This document shows, piece after piece, positions 45,444 through 55,969 of a stretch of DNA of 64,000 bases; the first letter of the stretch is position 1; each line of letters begins with the position of its first letter. Source of the stretch: Multifurca ochricompacta (Eukaryota > Basidiomycota > Agaricomycetes > Russulales > Russulaceae); NCBI GenBank assembly GCA_022496185.1, contig WTXG01000143.1, positions 1-64,000 on the forward strand. Reading direction: 5' to 3'. Below the pieces are notes generated by a model that saw only the letters and a program-made list of their open reading frames with translations, had not been told where the DNA came from and did no database searches. The translations under genes were made by a program, and so were the position numbers.

Positions 45444-48400
45444 CTACTTAGGCGAGTTAATCTCTAGCCCAAGTTGACTCCTGAATTTCAGGAATTTGAC
45501 GCGTCCCAAATTCTTGGTGAACATGTCTGCGGGATTTTCAGAGCCTTCTATAAAGAATAGCTCGATTTTCTTCTCCTGTACAATTTGTCTAATGTAGTGG
45601 AAGCGGATATCAATATGTTTTATCCGTCGCTCTTGTACAGGATTAGAGGCCATAAAGATGGAGCCTTGGTTATCACCGCAGAGGGGAATGGGTCCTAGAT
45701 CAATGCCAATTTCGCTTAGAAGCGATTTGATCCATACAATCTGTCGCGTTGTGTCAGAAAGCGACATGTATTCTGCTTCAGTGGATGAGAGCGCTGTGGT
45801 CTTTTGCGCTCTAGAATTCCAGCTGAATATCCCATTCGCTATTTTCACCATATATCCAGTAGTAGATCGGCGATCTATTGGGTTTGACGCCCAATCAGAA
45901 TCAGCGCACGCGATCAATCCGCCATTTGATCTGCCATCGTAGATAAGCGTGTAATCGGATGTGCCGGCTAAATATCGGCAGATATACAGCGCTCGATCAA
46001 GATGATCTTGAGATGGATTAGCGGCAAATTGAGATAGCCTTGTCACTGCAAAGGCAATATCTGGTCGCGTGCCCAACATAATGTAGAGTAATGAGCCGAT
46101 TACTTGTTGGAACTTTGAACGAATGGAAGGATCGGCAGGTTCAGTGTTAGGCTCTGGATGATAGCCTTCTGGGAGAGGAGTGGGCGCAAATTTCGCGTTG
46201 AGCATCCCAAAGCGTTGCAGCACTTTAGTTAGGTATGGCTGTTGATCAAGTAGAATTTTGCCATCCTTCCTAGTTATGCGCATTCGCAAGAACTCCTTTG
46301 TGTCTCCTAGATCCCTGCACTCCCATTTGTTCATAAAGTCAGTTTTTAATTTTCTGACTAGGACTTCGTCATTTCCCATAAATAACGCATCATCGACATA
46401 TACAATGATGACGACGATTGACCCATTATTAGCCTTATATAGAAATAGGCCTGAGTCTGAGAGTAGGCGTTTACAGCCCATCGCTGCCATGGATTTATCC
46501 AGCGCCTTCCACCATGCTAAGGCAGCTTGTTTAAGACCATAAATGGCGCGTTGTAGTCGTAGCACTTTGGTTTCTTGTCCTTTAATTTTGAAACCTTCAG
46601 GTTGTTCCATGTATAGCTCTTCATCTAGTTCACCATACAGGAAAGCGCTTTTGACGTCTAATCCAGTGATGTGCCAATCCTCAAGCGCTGCAAGCGCGAG
46701 CATCAACCGGACAGTCTCAAACCTTACAACAGGCGAGAATATTTCATTAAAGTCAACGCCTTCAACCTGAGAAAAGCCTTTGGCAACAAGCCTGGCTTTC
46801 TTACGACCATCAGATTTTTGGTCAAAGACCCATCTGTTTTTTATTGTCTTCCTCCCTTTGGGAGGGTCCACAAGCGTAAAGACGTTCCGTCTGCGAAGTG
46901 CCTCAAGTTCTTCGCGACAGGCAGTCTTCCATTCCTTTTGTTGCGCGTCAGGCATGCGCAAAATATCTCTATATGTCCATTCTCGTATATTGGACATGTC
47001 TAGTGGCTGTGAATCATGTGGAACTGCTTTGGCGAGCAGATAATTCACAAATTCTCCTCCCCCTTCCTGGGCTAGTTGAGATACGAGATCTACTAGATCC
47101 TCAACTTCATCATCACTCCCCCTTATGGGTGTAAGCGGATCGTCGCTAGTGCGGGCCGGAGTGTCGAGACTAGGACCAGGAACCTGTCTCAAACGCGCGG
47201 ATGGAATCGGGGAGCTAACCCGAGGTTCCACTGCTCGTCTCCATTGCCGCATCCGCTGAATGTCTGTAATCTGATCGACGGGGTGCCTGTTATCCCCATA
47301 GACATTCCCAGGGCGAAGTGTAACTTTCCTTTCCCGTGTAGAGCGCCGCAAAGGCACTGGTTGTTGTTCTGGCACAGGAGAAGGCAAGGGTACCTCTGGC
47401 TGTGAAGCGCTAGGTTCTTCGTCAAGAACCTGAGGTCCTTCTATTTGTTTGGAAGGTGGAAGGCGAGATGGTAGGAATCATCATCGTCCACTAAAGGAAT
47501 GGGCTGTGTATCCGGCCCTTCAGTATGTAGAGGCTCATTCAATTTTGTAACTCCACGCCGTCTGGTGGAATCACACTTAGGGAAGAGATTCTCATCAAAA
47601 GGGCTGTAGCTTGCGTGTATAATTGATTATTGCTAAGCCTCATGAACAGATGGCCTTTAATGCCATCTGCCTGCCCAATGTACACCATAAGTTCTGACTT
47701 AGGTGCTAGTTTATTGCTGCGACGTTCTTCAGGAATGTAGACATACGCACCACATCCAAAGACGCGCAAATGAGATATCTCTGGTGCCTCTCCATGTATT
47801 TTTTCATAAGGTGTCTGCCATTTCAGGCGACGTACAGGAGTCCTATTGTAGAGATGCACCGCATGCAATACAGCAAATTCCCACCAAGAGTCTGGAAGAC
47901 ATGACTCAATGCGCATCGATTGCGCTTTATCCATACAAGTGCGCATGAAGCGCTCCGCGCGGCCGTTTTGTTGGGGAGTATAAGGCACGCTCTGTAGGAT
48001 TTTTATCCCTTCATCTTTTAGTACATTCATAAATACATCAGACTTGTATTCGCCACCAGCATCAGACATCCATTCTTTAATGGTGGTGTTATGTTGATTT
48101 TTAATCATGGCAAGGAATTGTCGCAAAGCGTTTATTGCAGCAGACTTAGTGCGCAAACAGACAATCCACGCGAATGACGTATAATCATCAATAAAGCTGA
48201 TAAAATATTTGTATTTATGATAAGATTCTACCGGGAAGATCTTCAGATCTGAATGAATGCGCTCAAATGGCTTTGAGGCACGTGTTTCAGACGGGAGATA
48301 GATTGCGAAGGCATCTTGCCTTGTGCGCATCCCGGGCATAAGGGAGCTGTCTTCGGATAAGATAGATCTCGGGGGAATCCCTTAGTGTGATCTTTGGCAT

Positions 48401-49381
48401 GACGTAAGACTTCCTTTGAAGGATGTCCTAGGCGCTTATGCATTCGATCGTAATCTACAGTGTAGATTGTGGAGTAAGATCGTAAATTTGCGATCTTAGA
48501 ATGAAGCCAATAGATAGTTTGGCCAGGAATCGCCGGATGGCATTGAATAACAGGGACTTTGGATCCCTTATTGCGCAAGGTTAATTGGTGTTCGTCCCCA
48601 TAGACGTTCAGCCCTTGCTTAAGAAATTCTCCGACACTCAGGAGTCTCCCAGTAATATCAGGAATGTAATATACTGGATATAAGCGCGTAGTGCGCGTTT
48701 TAGTGACTCCATTGTATGTGACATCGTGTTCTAGTAGAACTGTACCCTTCCCTTTGATATAGATTGGCTTAGAAGCCGTTTTAACGGGCTCAGGGTTCGC
48801 CATGTCCTCATACTCAATGAAATCGTCGAGAGAAAAGGTAAAGTGCGATGAAGCACCTGAATCTAAGAGCCATGTTATATGGCTATCGTCCGTAGTCTTT
48901 CCTTTACATTTAGCACACAGGCAATTATGCCGCAACTCAAATATATTGGTACATGACCTAAAGTCATGTACTGTGCTGTTTACTCCTGCATAACAACGGC
49001 TCTCAATGGGGGGTTCCCTAGAAGCGCGAACTAAAGAAGCGTAAATGCGTCTATAAGCTTTGCAGGGTAGAAGGAAAGGAGGGACGTACACATCTTGATC
49101 GTCGTCCTCGTCTAGACCAGCCAGATCAGCCAACTGATCATCAAGATGATCAGAACCCCATCCAGAGGATTATTGGGGTCCTCCTCCTCGTCTTCTGAAT
49201 CGACGTCGATAGGCGAGGGGGATCTGGTTTTCTTGCGGGGCGGCTCATCTCCATCCTCTTCAAGGTCCTCCAGTTTGGTCTTACTGGACGACGCTCTTGA
49301 GAATTGGTCAGTGATGCGGGCCTCAAGCGGTTTAATGTTACGAGAGGTCCCTGGCACACCTATATCGTCGCACAGATCCAA
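45444..49381 (-). pseudogene. copia-2 pol remnant: protease, integrase, RT and RNase H in at least four frames
   Basis: Pieces on the minus strand: 49381-49112 (acidic Gag-Pol linker), 49133-48243, 48339-47539 and 47387-45444. Protease motif WLLDSGASSHFT; integrase zinc-finger residues HKRLGH...CPGCAQGKM; integrase core IHSDLKIFP, DAGGEYKSD and QNGRAERFMR; reverse transcriptase FNEIFSPVVRFETVR and the catalytic YVDD; RNase H KTTALSSTEAEYM and LCGDNQGS; ending NPADMFTKNLG. The last piece (647 codons) is fully open. Frameshifts lie near 49370, 49130, 48300 and 47390-47540. All catalytic residues that can be seen remain, so decay is recent or the copy was mobilised by a helper. Confidence 0.87.
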
Positions 49382-50352
49382 GGCTTGGTTAAACGCTTGA
49401 TAGCGGCCAGGGATCGCTCCTTAGGTGTGGTACGCATCACGATGCGAGGCCTTCCGTTCCTGTAATGAGATTTAAATGCAGGAGGTGAGGGAATGGATGG
49501 CGTGGTCATGAGATGAGGAGGAGGGAAGAACGCCTGATTGGCGATGTGAGAATGCTGCTGTCCCTTGGACTGCTGATTATCTCTGTACTTCTTCCCGGCA
49601 CGGCGCCCGCGCTGGAATTTCTGATCCGACTGTTTCTCCGCTTGCTCCGGCTGCTTGCCACCGAAGTGTTTCTGCTGATTAAAGCGAGGGTCACCCCGCT
49701 TCCGTTTGATTGCCGAGAGCTTATTAGCTGCATGAGGGTTCTTACCCCTGGATCGATCTTGCTCCCACTGAGCAAGCACGGCATCGCGGATTACGGCTAG
49801 ATTAATGTTGGAAGGAGATCTTCCGACAAGGATGGTGGGGATAAGGGCCTCCCATTTGGGAGGGAGCGTATGGAGCAGGAGCATGCCCTGCAAGACATCA
49901 GGGATGGTGACACTATTGGTCTCAAGGCGCTCAAAGGCGACCTCAAGGTGGTTAATCTGAGGCAAGGGGTGCTTGGCAGAGTCCAGGCGAAAGTTTAGGG
50001 CTTCTTTGAAGTCCCTAAAGATCGCAGCGGGCCCCACTGAGCCATACTTGCTCTTTAGACCGATCCATATAAGAAAGGAAGAGCCAGTTGAGGTATGTTC
50101 GTGCTGGATCGCAGTGGACAGCCTCAAGATTATAGTGCCGATCGCCTTGTTATCAGCGCGGTCCCATTCCTTCTGAAGTAATTTTTCATCTTCAGTAGGG
50201 TTCTGTTCATCCTTGGCATTAGGACGAGGGTCGGAGCCATTCGTGACCTCCCAAAGCCCACTAGACATAAGGAAAGCCCTCATCACATTGGCCCAAGCGG
50301 AATAGTTAGATCCGTCAAAGACGGGAACGGCAATTGTCAGTTGAGACGACAT
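49360..50352 (-). CDS. copia-2 Gag, 330 residues
   Basis: Opens MSSQLTIAVPVFDGSNYSAW, the usual copia Gag N-terminus (target motif FDGSNYSAWA). A UBN2-type core follows, with LPPKWEALIPTIL. The C-terminal third is basic and Gln/Lys-rich (RGRRAGKKYRDNQQSKGQ). No CCHC zinc knuckle is visible in this frame, unlike copia-1. It ends just after overlapping the next piece in another frame, so the stop at 49360 probably reflects a frameshift. Confidence 0.75.
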   Translation of the reverse strand: MSSQLTIAVPVFDGSNYSAWANVMRAFLMSSGLWEVTNGSDPRPNAKDEQNPTEDEKLLQKEWDRADNKAIGTIILRLSTAIQHEHTSTGSSFLIWIGLKSKYGSVGPAAIFRDFKEALNFRLDSAKHPLPQINHLEVAFERLETNSVTIPDVLQGMLLLHTLPPKWEALIPTILVGRSPSNINLAVIRDAVLAQWEQDRSRGKNPHAANKLSAIKRKRGDPRFNQQKHFGGKQPEQAEKQSDQKFQRGRRAGKKYRDNQQSKGQQHSHIANQAFFPPPHLMTTPSIPSPPAFKSHYRNGRPRIVMRTTPKERSLAAIKRLTKPWICATI

Positions 50353-50484
50353 TGTTAAGATTTGAGTAAGTGTTTTTGGAAGCGTGAGTAAATGGTTTTG
50401 TAAAAGAAGCCTATAGTCAGCATTGAATGCGACAAAAGATACTCAGAGCACAAAACAGAACTCAGGCTCTTAGAAACCATAGAT

Positions 50485-50703
50485 GCGGCCATAAAGGCGC
50501 AATGGTGAGCTTAGTAGTTTTTATGCAGCCTTAAAGGCGCATTAGCAGTGCAGCCATAAAGGCGCATGAACGTTGCGTTCACTGGTAGCATCTACTTTTG
50601 CAGCCGTATAGGCGCAGACACTTATCGCAGCCATTGAAGGCGCAGAAAATGTTTATTGCGGCCATTAAAGGCGCAGAGTGTGTATTGCAGCCATAAAGGC
50701 GCA
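50485..50703 (-). repeat. Seven dispersed stem-loop repeats in the copia-2 RNA leader
   Basis: Copies at 50485-50501, 50525-50541, 50550-50566, 50600-50616, 50627-50644, 50658-50675 and 50687-50703, consensus GCAGCCATAAAGGCGCA on the plus strand. Each can fold as GC-(A/G)-GCC / GGC-GC around a 5-6 nt A/T loop. Stem bases are constant while loops vary (ATAAA, TTAAA, GTATA, ATTGAA, ATTAAA). Spacing is 25-50 bp, centre to centre. They lie between the primer site and gag. Confidence 0.8.
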
Positions 50704-50712
50704 AGATGCCCA

Positions 50713-50727
50713 CCAGGGCCCATAACC
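50713..50727 (-). promoter_or_regulatory. Primer-binding site of copia-2
   Basis: On the minus strand GGTTATGGGCCCTGG directly follows the 5' LTR, the same 15 bases as in copia-1 although the two elements have unrelated LTRs. Confidence 0.65.
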
Positions 50728-51074
50728 TATAGAACAGGTATGGCGCAGCCTACACTAGATACTACATTACTGCTAGCTATCTCACCTTTGTTTTACTTTG
50801 AGACTTAGATGCAGTCGTTAATGCGATAGCAACTGCTTAATCTATAGCAGTTATACAGTAGTTTATATACAATTTAATGTACTATATCGGCTACTTAATT
50901 ATACGAGTGCGTTATCTCGTTATTGATGTGATTTGATCACATGCCCGATCTTAGATGTATATTCTAAGTAATCTAGCTAATTATGAACGCGTTCTTACTT
51001 GCGTTATCTACGCGTGATCACAATCATGTCGTACCGCTATCCCGGAGCCTCTGTACCGGTATCTTGGTTCAACA
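50728..51074 (-). repeat. 5' LTR of copia-2
   Basis: 347 bp, identical by eye to 45051-45397. It ends TTCTATA instead of the usual CA. Confidence 0.92.
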
Positions 51075-52017
51075 CCCGTACCCGTACCCGTATGTACCCG
51101 GACCCTTACACCAAGGGTACGGGTTTGCCATACTACGGGTACGGGTACACCACAGGTCGTATACCTGCGGGTAAGGGTAGATATTTATGTTTCAAGTCTG
51201 ATAGCCTAGAATAACACTGTACTACTTAAGCTATAATCCATTCGTCATCTGGCCATTCTTCATTGTTTTTGGTATCAGGTTGAGATGCTGCATACTTTAA
51301 ATCAGCAGTCTCTACATAACCTGCCTTCATCCAAGCTCCCAAACATAGAAGAGCCTAAGTTGTATGCAATGGGACCACCAGGTCTGTATACAGTATCTAC
51401 AATACATGTACTGTATAGTTTTTCTGTGGCTGGTGCAATGCCACATGCGTTGCCGCCCTCATTGCCACCCTTCCAATTTCAGCTTACCCGCTCTGGCGGG
51501 TAAGGGTTGGGTGTCTGCGGGTAGGGGTCACATGAGGGGTATGAAGATGTGACCCTGACCCGTACCCGCATGTACCCTGACCACATACCCGGCGGGTTGC
51601 GCCTACCCGTAGCGAACACTACATGCCGATGACCTCATTCATGACTACCTTTCCACCCTTCCCCCTTCCCTTGCTGCTGCCCTTCCTGTTTGTAGTCTCA
51701 CAAACCTTACAATGGGAGGTAATTCACCTTCAAAACCCTCACCCCGCCTTTTTATTCGCATACCCCCGAGAAAGCCTATAAAGTCCACACCCCCACCAAT
51801 ATCCGCATCCGATGAAAAATGCATTCGCCATATCGCCCCACTCCCAACCCAGACCTTTGCCACATACAACTTCATTGAAATGGCTCAAAAAACCCTCCTT
51901 ACACAATGCTGCCTAAACAAAGCAGCCGCTGCCTATCATCTCACCCCTGTTTTAATTGCACAGTAACTAAGAACACCTAGAGTTCGTCAAGGGACTTCGA
52001 ACCTTAGCGAGAGGTAA

Positions 52018-52071
52018 TGTTACAATACCTAATACGATACCTTTCCCCGTGCTATACAGACAGAAACGTAC
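52018..52071 (+). repeat. gypsy-1 3' LTR, first part (54 bp)
   Basis: Begins TGTTACAATACC as the 5' LTR does and stops at CGTAC, where gypsy-2 inserted. The LTR resumes at 55970. The two parts sum to 328 bp, exactly the 5' LTR length. Confidence 0.93.
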
Positions 52072-52560
52072 TGTGACAGAATTCACCCTGCGACGTTACT
52101 AATGACTCAACATTGTGTTTCACTGGTGTTTTACTCACTGAGGGCCCAACCCCTCCTCATTCTCCTTAGTTCTAGCTCGTTCTACTGCACAACCATTTAG
52201 ATATTATATCATAGAACTAGAACCTTCTATTTACTATGACATAGCTAGAACTACATGTATTTAAAGACCAACTAGAGTAGAGAGACAGACTAAGTCTGTT
52301 CTCTTGTGTTCAATCAAAGGTGCTTCGGAATCCTTGAGTCCTCCCAGTTAGAACCCACTTGAACTCTCCAAGATGTGACTTGGAGAGCCTTCATCATCTT
52401 GAACTTGCTGCAGGACCGAGCGTCTCTGCCGTCGACTTCGAATCTCACGCGCGTGCCCTATCGACTTTGAACTAGGCTTGATCCACTGTGACCTTTGAAC
52501 CTTGACTGAACTTGTTTCCTCTTGTTCGACGACGACACAGTTCCACACCTAACTGTGACA
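52072..52560 (+). repeat. 5' LTR of gypsy-2
   Basis: 489 bp, nearly identical to 55475-55964. TATTTAAAG near 52258 is a TATA-like element. Confidence 0.92.
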
Positions 52561-52773
52561 TTAGAACAGACTTACTCAAACAGAAAGACACTAGAACAGA
52601 CTTAACCGAAACCAACGAAGAACTTACCGAACGCGTGAGGCGACGACGACGCGTCCCTCACCCCGACACCGGAACTCGATCCATCTTGATCCTGGTGACC
52701 TGACTTATCCTGGTCATCGTCTTGACCTTGATAACTTGACTCCGATCCGTATTGATCCCATTGATTCGTCGCG

Positions 52774-52930
52774 GTCGACGTACTGACCGCGGCTTCGATT
52801 CCTTGCTTTGTCGTGGTCGACGTACTGACCGCGGCTTCGATTCCTTGCTTTGTCGTGGTCGACGTACTGACCGCGGCTTGACTCCTTGATCCGTCGTGGT
52901 CGACGTAGTGACCGCGGCTTGACTCCTTCG
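52774..52930 (+). repeat. Tandem repeat, about 42 bp x 4, in the gypsy-2 interior
   Basis: Units start with GTCGACGTACTGACCGCGG at about 52774, 52816, 52858 and 52899, followed in the first copies by CTTCGATTCCTTGCTTTG. The 42-bp period is a multiple of three, so a minus-strand frame reads a 14-residue repeat (SVRRPRQSKESKPR). A plus-strand product is not evident. Confidence 0.8.
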
Positions 52931-54049
52931 ATCTGTCTTGATCATCGTCTTGATCTTGACTGCCAGATTCTGTCTTGGTTGCGACCTTGATAGTTTGACT
53001 CGATCACGTTTGATCGTTTATTGATTCGTCACGGTCGAGGTACTGACCGCGGCTTGATTGTGGTCGAGGTAGACCACCGAATGGACCCCGGATGCCAGTG
53101 ATCCTGATTACCGGACCAGAACTGCAAAGGTGACAAGTTGTCCCTTGCACGAAACCCAGAAAGTCGCGACGACCGCGCAAGAACCCCGAACCCCGACCTT
53201 GAAGGGATACGTCTCTTGAAGACCGACCTCGACATCGAAACCCGAACCACGACCTTGGAGCCGACGATGTTCCAAATCGATTCCCATAATCGACCTGCCG
53301 TTCTTGTGATAGAGGACGCCCTGACATCAGACACCATCGAACCCGAACACCAACTCCGGAACCTGAAAAGTGCCTTTAACGGACGACGCGTTCCTTGAAT
53401 ATCAATCACCGGATCAAAATCTAAAACAGAAACTGAAGACATACCACCTGAAAACCGAAACCGCCTTACATTGCTTGTCAGCAATCCCCGACCGACAGTG
53501 TCCAGAGTCACGGACCTGTGAACCCAGAATCCTTGAACCCCGACTTGAGGCAAGCTTGCTTCACGAATAGACCATCGAATCCATCGAAAAGAGACTTGAC
53601 ACCGCGACTCCGAAGTCCCGGTTTGACATCCCGAGCCTGCACCATCGATAACATCGCCATACATCTAAAGAAGAACACCAAGTGGTTAGAATCCACAAAA
53701 GAAGACGTACCATCCAAAGGATATTAGGTTCCCTATCGACAGCCTAAGAATTGCAGAGGACTGGTACAGAAACACTCGACACCAAGTACACCCGAAAACT
53801 AGAAGGCAACTCGAAGCAATTAGAATTGCCCCGGAAAGGAGCGGGATTAAACTCACCTATAGATCCGATTCCACGACCATCCAGAACAAACGGTCTCGAA
53901 TTACCCACATCCTTGCTTTGAAGAGGGAAGGAAACATCGATGACCTAGCCACACAATAGAGAACGGAACAAGCACTTCCGCAGAGCGACCCACCGCCGAA
54001 ACCGACCGGAGTTTGCCGTGGGAAGACAAGACTGGCTCAAAGGAAAACA

Positions 54050-54360
54050 CTTCAAAATGCATTCTCCTTCTTCCAAGCTGGCACCACGCCGATTTGGACC
54101 GTTCACAATAAAAAAGATCAGATACCTTCAACTGCCTGCCGATTAAACTTGCAAGCCCACTGAGTGAACTACACACACCCGCCATCTAGTCTTGTCAACA
54201 ACGAAGAAAAAAAATATGAAGTAGGACGCCTTATCAGGCATTGATATCATGGCCGTACGAAGACAGTGCATTCTTAGTCGACTGGAAAGGTTACCCTTCA
54301 AGCGATGACTTTTGGACGCCTGCCGCTCCGACATCTATGCGTCGAGGACGCCGCAAGCCT
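54050..54360 (+). pseudogene. gypsy-2 integrase C-terminus / chromodomain remnant
   Basis: Reads SSKLAPRRFGPFTIKKI, the same motif as gypsy-1 SQKLAPRRHGPFTITRV, then after a gap and frame change VDWKGYPSSDDFW, a chromodomain motif. Stops intervene. A purine run GGAGGGGGG at about 54363 follows and may be the original polypurine tract; a further 1.1 kb of unrecognised sequence lies before the LTR. Confidence 0.7.
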
Positions 54361-55474
54361 TAGGAGGGGGGTAATTATTCCATCTGTGACTCAGTGTTTC
54401 CCCAGAAATTCGCTCTACCCTGGCACACATCAAGAACTTCGCTCGCCCTTTCACTCAAATTGTTCATCAAACCCAACGCACGCCCAGAACATCCACCTCA
54501 ACATCTCGACCGACAACGAAACCCGAATCCGGCGCATCTCAGCAGCACCGACGCCGCCTCCCACACCAGCACCACCGAATGAAGACCCGATCGTTACAAG
54601 AAGTCGGAACGCGCTTGACAGAAGAACAAGCCTGACGCATACACGCTACACAGTCCAATGACGATCCAAGAAGTCGGATACCAACCCGAATTCCCACCTT
54701 GCCGTCCCTCGCAGCTGTCAGTCGACGACATAGGTCTTCATAAGTACATCCACCCTGGGCCGCCGTCCGTACGAAACCACGTCCATTCCACGCATTGCCA
54801 ACACCGATACATCAGGAGTAATGAAGGTTGCACCTTGCATGCCAGGTTCGTAAGCTTTAACTACCGACAACGTAACCCCCAGGTTCTCGCCACGATGAGC
54901 GAGAACCAGCCACTCTTCGCCATTGCGCTCCACGCTAGAAACCACTCTCGAACCCCGCGACGCCCCAATCCTCCAATTTCGCGCTTCCAACAGCGACTCT
55001 TCAACACGGAGATGCTTTACACCGAACTGGATCAACACCGCGCTCGACGACTTGCGCGATCCCGGAGTTTGGGCCGAAGCGACAAGATTCCGCGCAATGA
55101 CGAACGATTTGGACGTAGCCCAGCAGGCCGTGGCCGCCGCACGAAAGCAAATAGAATAGCAGTCCAGAAGGTACGAACATCGACGCAAGAGCTGACACGA
55201 CGCAACGCGTACCACCAAATTTATCCGCACCTCACCTACCTATATGCCTGGCAAGATCGCATCCGACCGAACAAACTCACAAGATTCACGCCGCACCCGG
55301 AACCGCGCGCCGTCTTGTAAGAAGACTTGACAACACACGACGTCCCTCAAGCTGCACGACGACTGGACGATACTCGACAACCACTCGACGACCGCGCGCG
55401 CCGCGACCACGAACCCTGCCGCCACCGACATTCAACGACGTTTGGGGGCAAACGTCAGCCTACAGAAGGGGTAA

Positions 55475-55964
55475 TGTGACAGAATTCACCCTGCGACGTT
55501 ACTAATGACTCAACATTGTGTTTCACTGGTGTTTTACTCACTGAGGGCCCAACCCCTCCTCATTCTCCTTAGTTCTAGCTCGTTCTACTGCACAACCATT
55601 TAGATATTATATCATAGAACTAGAACCTTCTATTTACTATGACATAGCTAGAACTACATGTATTTAAAGACCAACTAGAGTAGAGAGACAGACTAAGTCT
55701 GTTCTCTTGTGTTCAATCAAAGGTGCTTCGGAATCCTTGAGTCCTCCCAGTTAGAACCCCACTTGAACTCTCCAAGATGTGACTTGGAGAGCCTTCATCA
55801 TCTTGAACTTGCTGCAGGACCGAGCGTCTCTGCCGTCGACTTCGAATCTCACGCGCGTGCCCTATCGACTTTGAACTAGGCTTGATCCACTGTGACCTTT
55901 GAACCTTGACTGAACTTGTTTCCTCTTGTTCGACGACGACACAGTTCCACACCTAACTGTGACA
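55475..55964 (+). repeat. 3' LTR of gypsy-2
   Basis: 490 bp, one base longer than the 5' LTR (extra C after AGTTAGAACC). Followed by the CGTAC target duplication. Confidence 0.92.
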
Positions 55965-55969
55965 CGTAC

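Larger units (their letters stand above)
45051..51074 (-). mobile_element. Ty1/copia LTR retrotransposon (copia-2), frame-broken
   Basis: Minus-strand element with 347-bp LTRs (45051-45397 and 50728-51074) that are identical by eye, and target duplications CCCGT at 45046-45050 and 51075-51079. LTRs start TGTTGAACC and end, unusually, TTCTATA. A polypurine tract AAGGGGGAG adjoins the 3' LTR, and the GGTTATGGGCCCTGG primer site adjoins the 5' LTR. Gag and Pol are in several frames. The leader between LTR and gag holds seven copies of a short stem-loop. Confidence 0.95.
45005..51621. mobile_element. hAT-like MITE in gypsy-1, split by copia-2
   Basis: Termini are TAGTGTTTGCCACGGGTA and, inverted at the other end, TAGTGTTCGCTACGGGTA. 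Perfect 8-bp target duplications CATGCCGA lie at 44997-45004 and 51622-51629. Without copia-2 and one CCCGT it is about 590 bp. The subterminal DNA is packed with CCCGTAC / GTACGGG and GGGTA motifs. There is no coding capacity. It interrupts the gypsy-1 chromodomain region: the frame runs RHIHAD, then DLIHDYLST on the far side. Confidence 0.9.
36015..51966 (+). pseudogene. pol: gypsy-1 pol (protease-RT-RNase H-integrase-chromodomain), in six pieces
   Basis: Pieces: 36015-36781, 37268-38074, 43328-45004 and 51630-51966, after the inserts and duplicated target sites are removed. Protease: SALVDSGATENFI at about 36113. Reverse transcriptase: PFFFVKKKDGSKLRPVQDYR and the catalytic YMDD at about 37647. 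RNase H begins FFVTTDASGYAIGAELAQQD at 43331 but has TGA at 43471 (after WDIYD, Arg expected) and a 1-nt deletion before the [10 protein letters not shown] block near 43610. Integrase: the zinc-binding region ends CHACQ; the core has LDLITDLP, SDRDPRF and QTDGQTERMNR. The chromodomain-like LCWKGFPSSDNEWVNY follows, and the tail ends at 51966. It cannot make a full polyprotein now. Confidence 0.88.
52072..55964 (+). mobile_element. gypsy-2: non-autonomous Ty3/gypsy element inside the gypsy-1 3' LTR
   Basis: LTRs 52072-52560 (489 bp) and 55475-55964 (490 bp) start TGTGACAGAATTC and end ACTGTGACA. They differ by eye only by one C in a short C-run. Target duplications CGTAC lie at 52067-52071 and 55965-55969. 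A purine tract AGAAGGGG precedes the right LTR, giving plus orientation. The 2.9-kb interior has no RT; only the end of an integrase/chromodomain region is recognisable (about 54050-54360). The element must rely on enzymes from a relative. A family solo LTR is at 36782-37267. Confidence 0.92.

Noticed and set aside
50485..50703. CRISPR-like repeat array
   Set aside because: Eukaryotic context, irregular spacing, and units that are palindromic stem-loops in a retrotransposon leader.
54658..55320. 220-codon plus ORF in gypsy-2
   Set aside because: Arg-rich low-complexity translation, overlapped by long antisense and alternate frames; no domain seen, so not called a gene.
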